From Athripsodes cinereus (lineage: Eukaryota > Arthropoda > Insecta > Trichoptera > Leptoceridae): a stretch of DNA of 64,000 nucleotides. The number at the start of each line of letters is the position of its first letter. Position 1 is the first letter of the stretch. The stretch covers positions 10,403,122 to 10,467,121 of the forward strand of contig OX388327.1 in the NCBI GenBank assembly GCA_947579605.1. The letters are read 5' to 3'. Of this stretch, positions 1-11,500 are shown one piece after another. Under the pieces are notes generated by a model. The model saw nothing but the letters and a program-made list of their open reading frames with translations, had not been told where the DNA came from and did no database searches. The translations under genes were made by a program, and so were the position numbers.

Positions 1-61
1 ATTTATAACATAATCATTATATTCAGACATGTTTAACCCCCTAAAATACAAATTATAACAA

Positions 62-830
62 TAGGATATAGCTCGCAGACTCCGAGATGGAGCTGAACGA
101 AGCCTTAGGAAAAATGGAAAGTATACTGTTGTCAAAGTACAACATGAAAATAAATAAAGAAAAAACAAAATGTATGGTCGTTGGAAGAGAGGAAGCGACT
201 GCGAACATTGCCATAAATGGAGTGAACATCAAACAAGTAAGGGAATTCGTGTACCTGGGCAGCAGAATAAACCAGGATGGACGCACCAAAGCAGAAATTG
301 TAAGCAGAATAAACCAGGCAAGGATTGCCTTTAACAAAAAATCAAAGATATTGGAATCCCCAAATATTGACTTAAGCATAAGGAAGAACCTTACTAAAGC
401 CTTTGTATGGAGCATTCTGCTTTATAGTTGTGAGACATGGACCATCAGCAAGAGTGAAAGCGGACGGTTGGCGGCCTTTGAAATGTAGTGCTACAGACGC
501 ATGCTTAAGATCCATTGGTCAGAGCACGTCGGAAACGAAGAAGTATTAACCAGGGTAGGCGAAAAAAGGCAACTCCTTAAGAGAATCAGCCAACAACGAG
601 CTAACTGGATTGGCCACAACATCAGGCACCCAGGACTACTCATCGCCATAGCGGAGGGTAAGACCGAGGGGACAAATGGCAGAGGCCGACCAAGAGACGC
701 ATATATGGACCAACTGAAGAGGGACATGAACTGTGGTTCATACGTAGAGCTGAAAAGACTGGCTGAGAATAGAGACGAATGGAGAAGAAAAACCAAACTC
801 GTTGCAGACCAATCCAATGGATTGTAACTC
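62..830 (+). mobile_element. 3' fragment of a non-LTR retrotransposon (endonuclease-reverse transcriptase type)
   Basis: This is the C-terminal part of a reverse transcriptase. The reading begins just after the catalytic Asp-Asp (codons for D-I-A near 66-73, then a small deletion changes frame) and runs through FVYLGSRINQDGR and SILLYSCETWT to a tail with WIGHNIRHPG and GRGRPRDAYMDQ, which is the usual end of RTE-like elements in insects. An in-frame TAG at 486-488 and the early frameshift make it dead. Sequence left of about 62 is unrelated and AT-rich, so the copy is 5'-truncated. It ends in a short TA run (about 833-845). The inverted fragment at 44445-44824 belongs to the same family and also abuts a TA run. 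The clade (RTE-like) is inferred from the C-terminal pattern. Confidence 0.85.
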
Positions 831-849
831 ATTATATATATATAACAAT

Positions 850-1325
850 AGGTATGCCATGTGTTACACATCTTAATTTTTTTCACCATATAATTAACAA
901 ATTGTTAGTCAACAAAAAAACTTCAGTTACCCAGTTAAGAATATTTAAGAAATGAATTGTCCAAATAAACATTCAAAGAGATTTTTTTTAAATATTTAGT
1001 AATAGTTACTATGTACTACACCATGTAATTTTTTATTGAGTGGAGGCTAACAGTTACATGGATTGTGAGTTAACACAAAGAGGATTGGTAAACCTTTACA
1101 TAACTCAGTATTATGATGCTAATTATTACTTTTATTTTGTAGCCTGACATATTGTAACATTGTCAATTTTAGCGTACATTTAGAGTAATTTAACTAAAAA
1201 ACTGCAAATATATAGCAAGATTTAAAATAACGGCGACATTTATAGTTGAACTATAAGATATGTTTGTGTACTTTATATAACTTATTTAATAAAATTAATA
1301 ATATTTATTATCATAGTTATATAGA
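850..1325. other. no gene seen
   Basis: AT-rich sequence without a supportable coding or repeat feature. Confidence 0.5.
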
Positions 1326-1612
1326 ACAGCTATTAGTAATAATAATCTTTCCAGTACGTCTTCCTTACTACAGCTATTCCTTATCACAAATTCCAAGACT
1401 CCACGCCTGAAACCAACATAACCCCACCTAAACCTACACCTTCACTATAAGTCGTAACAAAATTTTATATTTGTTATAATCAGTATAATATACCTGATGA
1501 TGCGAACTCGGAGTGTGCGAAACCGATCGTGTGTTAGTTATACTCTGTAGCAACACTAAACTATAACAATAAATACTAATAATTTTATTATATAATTTAA
1601 AATGAAGTGTTG
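1326..1612 (+). repeat. probable Penelope/SINE-like repeat carrying a hammerhead motif
   Basis: The segment is less AT-rich than its flanks and contains a hammerhead-like core at 1487-1536. Its end (near 1590-1612, TTTAAAATGAAGTGTT) is also found at 54080-54096 next to a fold-back sequence, so the two loci share a repeat family. Hammerhead motifs of this size are known from Penelope-like elements and other small retroposons; the assignment to that class is inference. Boundaries are approximate. Confidence 0.45.
1487..1536 (+). ncRNA. type I hammerhead ribozyme-like motif
   Basis: The core CTGATGA (1494-1500) and GAAA (1519-1522) flank a stem II (1502-1508 with 1512-1518, one mismatch, loop CGG). 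Stem I forms from 1486-1493 and 1529-1536 with eight consecutive pairs including two G-U. The cleavage triplet position reads AUC (1526-1528), an allowed UH. Stem III is reduced to about one pair (A1522-U1527), as in the minimal hammerheads of Penelope-like elements or through decay. A single extra U (1501) follows CTGATGA, as in the second motif at 63400-63444. Activity is not shown. Confidence 0.6.
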
Positions 1613-2150
1613 CAATCAAAAACTTAAAATAATTTTACATTAAAATAAAATTGAACTAAAAAAATTTACTACACGTCAAAATATCTTACTTTTGCTACAT
1701 TCATATAAAATTATACGCATTAAAATAATAAATAATAAAAAATAGGAGAAATATAATTAATACTTAGTAAATTCATCTCATTATTATGTTTCAAAAAGAT
1801 GTCTTCCTTCTTCTAAAATGAACAGCCACACAGAAAAATTATGTCTCATGACATAGTATACCTTCCTTCCAACTAACATATATATCTCCATATAGGTATA
1901 CATAATACACCTCTAACAAGGTATAAGTATTCATATATTTTACACAACACTTTGCAATGCAAATGGGACATACCGAGAATACAAAATGTATGTCATGCGA
2001 GAGGCCCAGCCTAGGTTACAAGATTAATCTTTGGGGTTGATGTCCCAAATAAACTGCGTAAATGTTAGACCGTACTAATACTATTACACAAAACTGTGTG
2101 TGTCTGAGAAACTTGTAAAATAGTACCTATTATAAATAAATATTCAAATG
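1613..2150. other. no gene seen
   Basis: AT-rich intergenic sequence downstream of NPRL2 (which is on the minus strand). Nothing supportable. Confidence 0.5.
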
Positions 2151-2159
2151 TCCTGAGTT

Positions 2160-2372
2160 GTCTCCAGGAAAGAATAGGTCTCACACTCTTTTTTATAAGT
2201 TTTGGAGTATCCTGTATGAGACAGGTCTTTGTTCAACATCGTGAATAAGACAATTAATATCAATTTATACCACTTGTACTAAATGTCTTAATTTTTCTAT
2301 CGGCACCGAGAGGACAACAGGTATGTTTATTAGGTGCAGTCAGTCTGCTGGTTAAACCTTGCCGCGATGACA
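2160..2372 (+). repeat. copy of unnamed interspersed repeat family (family X)
   Basis: The order of blocks is: AATAGGTCTCACACTCTTTT, an AAGTTTTGGAGTATCCTGTA-like block, AATGTCTTAATTTTT, GGCACCGAGAGGACAAC, then TATGTTTATTA. The same blocks in the same order recur at 6868, 41895, 43552, 48910, 54633 and, reversed, at 30688 and 46600. Confidence 0.6.
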
Positions 2373-2534
2373 GATAGACAGAGAATAAATATAATATTGA
2401 CTACATTTGAATAAATCAAGTAATATGCATCATTCAATAAATTCACATCGGTCCATCTAACCATAAATCACGTTAATGATGAAAGTTGTGAATTAGCTAC
2501 GACCATATAGATCTACACTGAAACAGTTTATGAT

Positions 2535-5500
2535 CTATCTCCACAGCACTGTAACATCGGGATCAGTTTCTATGGCCTGTTCCAACTGTTGGAGTCCCAT
2601 TTTAGTCATACAGCAGATCCTGTCCATACAGTGAACCCCAGTGAAAAGGGAGCGCAACATATCTGGCTTCACCTTATCTCTATCTCCCATATAAATGGGA
2701 TATTTCTTCAGACACTTGATCATGTTGTGTAGCAGGCCAAATATAATGAGTCGCCTCTCGTCTATGAAGTTACTCTGTGGATTGAATCTCATGCAAACAG
2801 ATTTGAGAGTACTGCCCTGTAAGAGATTGCAATATATCTGTAGGATGCTCCGTATTGACGGTTTCTCCGAACCTTCCAACGCTACAAAGTTGATGCACTC
2901 TTTCTGCAGATTGGGGTCCCTGAACAGTTTAGTCAGTGTTGCTGTACTGCGATACATGTTGCCATACTTCAGTATAGGGACTAAGGAAACCTAGAAACAA
3001 ATCAAGTGCATAATGATTCAAAAGAGAAACCAAAACATTTTATTTTTTTTAAATAAATATATTATGGAGGATAGATTTAATCACTAGTATACATAAATAT
3101 TCAGATAGGGAAGGAGCTTAAATGACAGACAGTTGTGTTGTGTTTTTAAATATTACACTAGAATAAACATTGAGATTATGTAAATATAAAAATATTTAAC
3201 ATGTAAAAAGCCAAGGCTATAAATTGTTAACATATAAATAAATTATCTATTAAGTGAAATATAAATTGTCTCACCAGTCCATAATAAACAAGGTTCTGAA
3301 TACAAGCTTTGACTAGAGTGATTTCTACATTGGCCTCAGAGGCTATCTTAGCCACGTGGTTGTATCCGTTGATGTGTGGTGCCACCTGCATGGTGGTCAA
3401 GTCCCACTCGGGACTGTGTGGATCGCAGGGCCTCAAGAAGACGGGCACTTCGTGATCCCGGACCAATGGACCTACCTTCCATCTGTCGACCACCTAGAAA
3501 AGTAAAATATTAAGTTAACAATCCAGTCTTTGTCTTAAATTCACTTTCTAGTATGTAAAAACAATGCATAAATCTGGATAGATGTTATGCGTGAATCTAA
3601 TTTATATTTGGATATTTTTTATTATTTATATACATTCCGTGGAGCTCCAGCAAAGAATTGGTCTCCCACTCTTTTCTGTGAGTTTTCAAGTGTCCTGTAA
3701 AAGGTGAATGTTCGAAAAAATAAAGACCTTTTACATTTCAGATTTAGAGAACATATTTTAACTGATTGAAATCAGCTTAACTCACTATTTTTTTAACATT
3801 AACATGTTTTAAAATACAAACTCACAGTACATAGACAATATACTGTGACATAGACATAGAGCCACGCTCAATTCTGGGACGGGTACTTTGATCAAATGAA
3901 TTGAAAAAATAAATAAATTATATTATGTATGTTATTATGTATATATATTGTGTATGTTATTGTGTATATATATTGTTATATTATATATGTTATTATATAT
4001 ATATATTTAAAAAAAAAAAAAAAAAAAAAAAAATATGAGGAATTTGAAAAAGACTTCAATAAAGTCACTTTAATAAAGTACTGTTAAAACTAAATAATCA
4101 TATTTTATTTTTTGATTAATATTGAATTTAAGAAAATAAATACCAATAAAATAAAATATGTTTGTGTTGTAAAGGTGAAGTAGAGAGAACACAAACCACA
4201 GATATCTTGATTGAAAGCCTAATACTAACATTAGGCTACTGACCACCATCTCATTCTGAGCATCTTAATTTTATAGTGTAACTGTAGATAGCCAATTAAG
4301 GCAGTTAGTCCACTGATTATTCTATTTGTGGCAGAAGCCATGAATATATTAAAAACTGAAAGTTGTATTTTCTGTTAAAGAATTGAATAAAAAATAGTTA
4401 CCTTAAGATGTATCATGGTCTCACCCTCCACTATGGAGGCCTGATGGTGAGTGTTGAGATCGTACAGCAAATGTGCCAATAGAGTGGGTAACTTACTGCC
4501 CCCCACTACAGGATTGGACAGGAACCCACCCTCCTCCTCCATGGTCATCTAACATCACAACATGCACTCCAATTAATAAATCACTCTAATTATAATGTTA
4601 TATCGAAACACATGAATTCCTGACAATTAAAAAATCTTTCTCTTCTTTGTAAATTTTCAAATGGCCTGTACGTAATAGGTTGGTATTCATATAACGTTTA
4701 AAAAAACCACGTTGAGTATAAAATATTCAACATCTTCAAATCAGAGATTTAAGTCTTCCCATCTTGAATATTTAAATTTTATGACATAATGAGAATGATA
4801 TTTGTTACATACAGTATGTTGACTGACTACTTCACTTGACAGAGACTTGACTCAAGCTTTTGCATATGCAAATTGGATTCGTCAATAAGATGTTACGTTT
4901 AACACATAATGGCCGACACAACCTCTTTCGTCCATGGTATGCATGTTGATTTTCTGCACGCATTTCGGACTTTCATATGTATAACAGCAATAAAACACTC
5001 GTTTACAATTAAATACACAAAGGGCATGTTTATTATTGCTGTATTACAATATTTTACAACTAATTCAGTAAAACAGAAGTATGCTGAAACACTATGCAGA
5101 ATAATGAGTACATAATAAAAATGATTTACCAAGTGCTCTGCCAACTTCTTAACAACAGGTTCATAGTGGACAGTTCTGGCCCAGGTGTCACACACAAAGC
5201 ACAAGTTGAACATGTATGCATTCCTTTCATACTGGGGACTTTTTATACAAATTGGATAACCTATGATCTTATGCCCCAGTGCATTTCTATACGGATAAAC
5301 ATAAAATATATTTATAATAATTACATACACATTTATTTATCAATAACCAGTTATAAGTTTTTAGTATAACAATATAAATATAAAAAAAAAATAATGTACA
5401 GAAATAGATACTCACATAGTCATAAGACATCTTTGCAGCGCTGGTTTAGGAATGATGTAAACATTTATGGCGTCAAATATTTCCTTAGATAGATACTCAT

Positions 5501-8500
5501 CTGGGAACTAAAGTAATACAAGTCGTATTAGAAAAGGAACTTTCAAACCCTGGTATTTCATAACATATTAATATTATCTGCGGATAATTTTTTATCTTAT
5601 AATATATATATCAAGTTAGCCATATATAATAAATTATAGTTAAATAGTCAAGAAATAAAATAGTCAATAACTTTTTTCAAAATTGACTATTTTATTTCTT
5701 GACTCTTAAACTATAATTGACAATATTTTCTTTTGACAATTTATTTTTAGCCCTAGGTATACATATTTTAATTTTTATTGGTAAATCACACTCATTTTGT
5801 TACTTATATTTTTTTGTTTGTCTAATAATTTTTAATCATTTTAAATTCAAATTATTGTTTGTACCTACATACGAAGTTTATTTCAAAATATATATGTCTA
5901 TATCTTTTTTTTTTCATCAATTTGTTTGCATGAAACTGTAATTGTATATTAATGTCTTCGTCTGTCAAATTGTTTTAAATGTTATTATTATTTTATTGTT
6001 CAACATGTAAAAGGCTTTGCCGTGTAAAAGTGAATAAATATGGAATTGCATCCTCGAGATGACAAAATCATAGTTAGTGATATTTAAGTTATATAATATG
6101 AATTATAACTTTTCGATTTTCGAAGAGGAAACACTATGAAAGTTCGTTCAGGTTTAAGATAAATTTTAAAAACAAATTTGTTATTTTTAACTGATATGGA
6201 TAAATCCAAAAAATTATGTATTCCTTCTTTTACTTCCACTGTCAACTGGCAGTTAGGATGTTGTTTGTTGAGATGTATTAGAAACATGTCTAGCTGCCTC
6301 CTTGTACCTGACCAAGTACAGAAGATATCATCGACGTATCTATGATAATTTGAAACATGGTGCATTAATTAATGCCCGCTCCCCCTACCCTTAATTATTT
6401 GATTATATATTAACATTTTGTTTTTTGTCATTAAATATAAGTGATTATTACTGAAGATGAACGTATGTCCGAAAAGCTTTTAATCTGATATATAAAATTT
6501 TCGTGTCACAGTGTTTGTTATCATACCCCTCCGAAACAGGGTGGTCCACCCCGAATTTTTTTATTTTTCGGACAATTTTTTTTATATTTATATGGTGAGG
6601 CATTAAAAAATACATACAGCCATAAATTTTCACCCTTCTACCATCAACCCCTATTTTTTAATAGCGTTATTAGTAATCTAAAAATAATGTACATGGCAAA
6701 ACAACGTTTGCTGGGTCAGCTAGTAATAATATAACAATCAAGTGAAAGTGAACAGTGTTTTTATTTTATATATTTTTATTATCTTACTTAACAATATTAA
6801 GTATGATTATTCTACACAGCTATTGACAGTTACCCAAAATAGAAAAAAAATCAACTTTTTTCTCTATACATTCTCGAGAAACTTTTAATGGTAGATATTT
6901 GTAAAACATCATGTATAAGACATTTCACATCCTCAATTCAATTATGAGGTATGCCACTCATCCTGATAGTCTTATTTCTAAATATAACATAAATTTATTT
7001 TTCTGTGTATTTATGTGAAATAAATGTATAACTATATTATTGTTTTTATCATATTCTGTTACTTGATTACAAATGTATACCACAATGTTGATATGTAAGT
7101 TAAATTAAGTATGACAAGTTGAGTGCACAGAGATAATAAATATCCGTTAAGTTAATGTAATGGCCTTGCAACAAATACACTGCAGCATACTGTGCACTAT
7201 AATAATACTTATCATATTACATTGCAGCATGCACTTAGTAGTGAGTGTACACCTCTACCCAACCCAGTGCATGTCTATAGTAAATATTATATATCAGTAT
7301 GTCAAAGAGAAACTACACTGAGTCCATTTTAACAAATTAACACATTGATGTAATCCTTTTCTGATAGTACATTCACCTATTTTGAAAACACATTGACTGT
7401 ACTCACACTCACTAAACCACAGTTTTGACAAAAATGGTTTTATGTATTAAAATCAATCATTTGTGTCTTGCACACATTCTGGTAAAAGGATTCAATCCCC
7501 AAACGTCTAATTTTTATAGAAAAAACAAAACAATTTTTTAACCAGGACTTAATTGCAAATATTGAATAGAATAAAGGACTCAAACAGCATGAGTTTCATT
7601 ATTAGCACCAAAATATTTCATCCAAACATAATTTCTCAGCGAGGTAAAAGGCATCAAACCACATAACCCCAAACATGCAACATACATATATCTTTTACAT
7701 TATGCTGAAGTCTGTCAGTACAAAGGATTTAATCAACATTTTTTTTATTATTTTTCGCTTATAACTTGATAATTCCTGAATATTTCCTCTTGAGTTTTAA
7801 TGACATAATAAGAAAATTACATTACAATAAGATGGTAAAATAATAATGACAATAATTTGATATTTTCTTGATCCTACAATTTTTTGCTCCTCTTACATAA
7901 TTTTACTAATGTGGTTTGAAATCTTTGTCCTGAGCACAGTCGACATTTTATTTTGTGACATCCATAAATAAAAAATTACGTTAAATTTTTGTGAAAGCAA
8001 AACAATGCTAATTTTACTTGATATCATTTGTATTTCAAAACACATTTCAAAACACTTCAATGGCTAATACCAAAGATCAAATAAGTAGGTAGATACGACA
8101 AGGCTATTGGATTCTTTTGTTCTATAGTGAGGCAAATTTCTGTCCCCTTATCCCCTTAACAGATCAATGAGAAGTTAGCTACAGTACGTCGTTTGCTAAA
8201 TATTGTCTGACAAGTTAGGACGGCGTGTTATGTTTTGTTTATATCGACGTGTTTTCGTATTTATTTTAAAGTGAAACTGTTATTTTCATAAACAGTTTTT
8301 GTGTACACGATTTCAAGAATGAAAACCTGTTCATTTCCGTTCTGCAAAAGAGTTTATTTGTAGAATAAATCGGAAGTATCCTTCCACTTGTAAGTATGAA
8401 ACATTTTTGTGTTTATCCGTCTTATTTATTATATTTTAGTAATATAATCAATTATAAATAATAAATATACAATAGCTTTAACGTTATGTGTATATTTCAT

Positions 8501-11500
8501 AACAATATCACTGGATTTTAGGAGTAAAAGCTTATTTTTAATATGTGTTTTGACGTTTCTAACTTTTGTCATAATGTCATAGGCATGGAAATTGAGCGTC
8601 GATGTTTAACATCGATACATATATTTGTTGAGAATATTTTTGTATAGATATAACTTAGTTATTAAGAAATTGAATTCTATTTTATTTTTTATTTTGTTTC
8701 AGATCCTGATTCTTGCCCCCGATTTTGAATTAGCACACCTTGCATTTGATTGATACTCAAATATGATATCGATGCCTCAAACCGCTGACTGCTCATTTAA
8801 TTAAATCTCATGTATGTTTGGCGAATAAGATCAATGTTGTAGAAATTTGTATTACATATTTTAATATCAGAATAATATTTAACGTATTAATTTATCAAAC
8901 TTGTTTTATTTATCACTATTCCCTAACAGCAAAATTCCAAAACAAAATTTTATTTTCTTTTTAATTAATATGGACAGATTATCATTGTTTTAATATCTAG
9001 TAGCAGATCTATTGTAACACATATCAAAAAAGCTTTCACGTGAAACTTGTAAACAATTCATTTCCTAATGATTTTACTAAATTGACGTTGGTTTTGCATG
9101 AAGTATTATATTTTTTATTACTATACAAAGTTTTAATGAAGCATAATATGTCAAACAGATCAAATATATGAACAACTTAAGCAGGGAGTACTGAATACCT
9201 ATACAATATATCCCAACTCTCATTTTATTGCATTATTTCGTGTATGCCTACCCTGCCAGACATATGGTGCAAGTATTAAAAATAAAGTAGGTTAATAGGT
9301 AAGAAAAGATTATTATATGACGAAATATTGTTATATGAAAACATTGCAAGTAGGATAGGGTCTTCGACTATGTTAAAAACATCGATGATTATAAATTGTA
9401 TTGATATCACTATGTAGCTAACTTCAATTCTTGGAATTCTCAATAAGAATGGAATGGGATTTTGGGCTCATGTCATCTCTTTATTATTACTTACTCTATG
9501 GCTAATACCAATAATAACACACAATCATCTATGACAGTAATTTAGAATACTGAAAAATGCCATTTTATGACATGGTATAGTTTTGCTCTGGCATACAGAT
9601 ATATTTGGTACAGATTGTGCATGCCACCACAAAACCATTGTACAAATGGAAATAATGTGAATACTCAAGTAAAATGTCCCATTCATAATAATATGTAAAA
9701 TTAATTATGTTTATTTCTTTTTTACTCCAATTGAAGGGCTTGGAGCAGTAGGATGATAAGCCACAATTTTTACCAAAATGAGTTATGGATGAGATTATTC
9801 GCATTTGCCTATGGACTACCCATAAACTATGTCAAAATATTAAATATCTTCATGTTGGTAACACTGTTCTTGAAAACATTCTATTGCTCAGAGATTTTTT
9901 TTATGCTTTTTTGTCAATAACGTGACAAGTAGTCATGGGTAACAGATCACTTTGAGGCGACCCGACCCGTTCGGGTCCACTGATAGCAGTGAGCCGAACA
10001 TATGATTCGGGTCACGGGTCTTTCCGGTTACAACCCAGATCTTTGTCTTTAGCTCAGACCCGTTTCCGCTGTAGGTACATACACGGGTCACGGGTCTTTC
10101 CGGTTGCAGCATATACCTGTGTCTACGGGTCGGAGCTGTTTCCGGTGTTGATAGCTTATTGTCTATGATCCACTATGTCTTTCATACGGTATGGAGATTT
10201 TTACACTTAATATCTGAACGGAGTACTCAATATTTATAAGAATAATAATAATGACATTTATTGGCCATAAAATATTTATTTATTTACATAACAAACAGCT
10301 ATATCAGCCTTTACAAATAATACAAATTAAAAAAAACAGTCAAGAGAAATAATGCATAAACAAAGAAAAACAGTATAAATAAAGGAAAAAAAACAACATA
10401 CTACCAATTAATTTCAAATAGGAAAATACTTTTTATTGTGAACTGTGCAAAGGTTTAGTTGAAATAAATAGTGGATAAGCTATTGATTAAAGGTAAACAT
10501 TTTATATGAAAAAGTATTGGTTTCATAAAATGTTTCGCCATGATATTTTTTAGTGAAATATTTTGTGTTTGTGTATTGTAGTATTATTTTGGGAAAAATG
10601 TTTTTAGAGACTAGCAAAACTTTGCGATACTTTCCAGCAATAAAACACAATATATTATTAGAATACGGATTTGTATGTATGGGAAGCGGCGTGATGGTAT
10701 GTATGTATGTATGTATGGGTAAGTACAAACGGTCATTCTATTCAATTTGTGAACAAAACATACAGAACTTACGTGTCATCCGCTTAAACGGATCCTACAT
10801 GTCATCGTCTCAAACAGATCTTTCGGGTCATCGGGTCCTCACAGATCCAACGGGTCTCCGCTCAAACAGATCATTAGGACCCGTAAGATCCGTAGGTGAT
10901 CTGTAGACCCGCGGGTCAATTTGGAAGGACCCGAACATTTGACTCGGGTCGGATCTGTGTTACACATGACTAGTGACAAGCCATTGTCAAACATGGCCGA
11001 CAAAGATGACAGTTCGTCGCTGTTGCGCCAAATAGTTTTAAATGAAAGTGAAATTACAAATATTTTGTGTTACACATGATCTGTGTTACACATGACTAGT
11101 GACAAGCCATTGTCAAACATGGCCGACAAAGATGACAGTTCGTCGCTGTTGCGCCAAATAGTTTTAAATGAAAGTGAAATTACAAATATTTTGAATGATT
11201 CTTCCGAATCATCTTTTGACGATAGCTCAAAAGATGACGATTATGTGCCATCAAGCGATGAATCCTCGGATCTAAAATTTATTTTTTTGTGGCTTGTCAT
11301 ACTTTTGCCGCCAAATTTTGATGTCAATCACTGTGGCAAAAAAAAGGCATTTAATTATTATTTCTGCTGTTTGACAGTACTTACTGCAAGATATTGTTCA
11401 GCATTATTTGGGAATTAACAAATGTGTCTTCATAGATCGATTATTTGTAATGTTTTTATATTATATTTTGTGATTTTACATGTTTAAAAAAACTGTGGCA

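Noticed and set aside
6451..6482. hammerhead-like CTGAAGATGAACG..CCGAAAAG next to the Penelope fragment
   Set aside because: Core differs from CTGANGA spacing needs, stem II is very weak and no stem I pairing was found.
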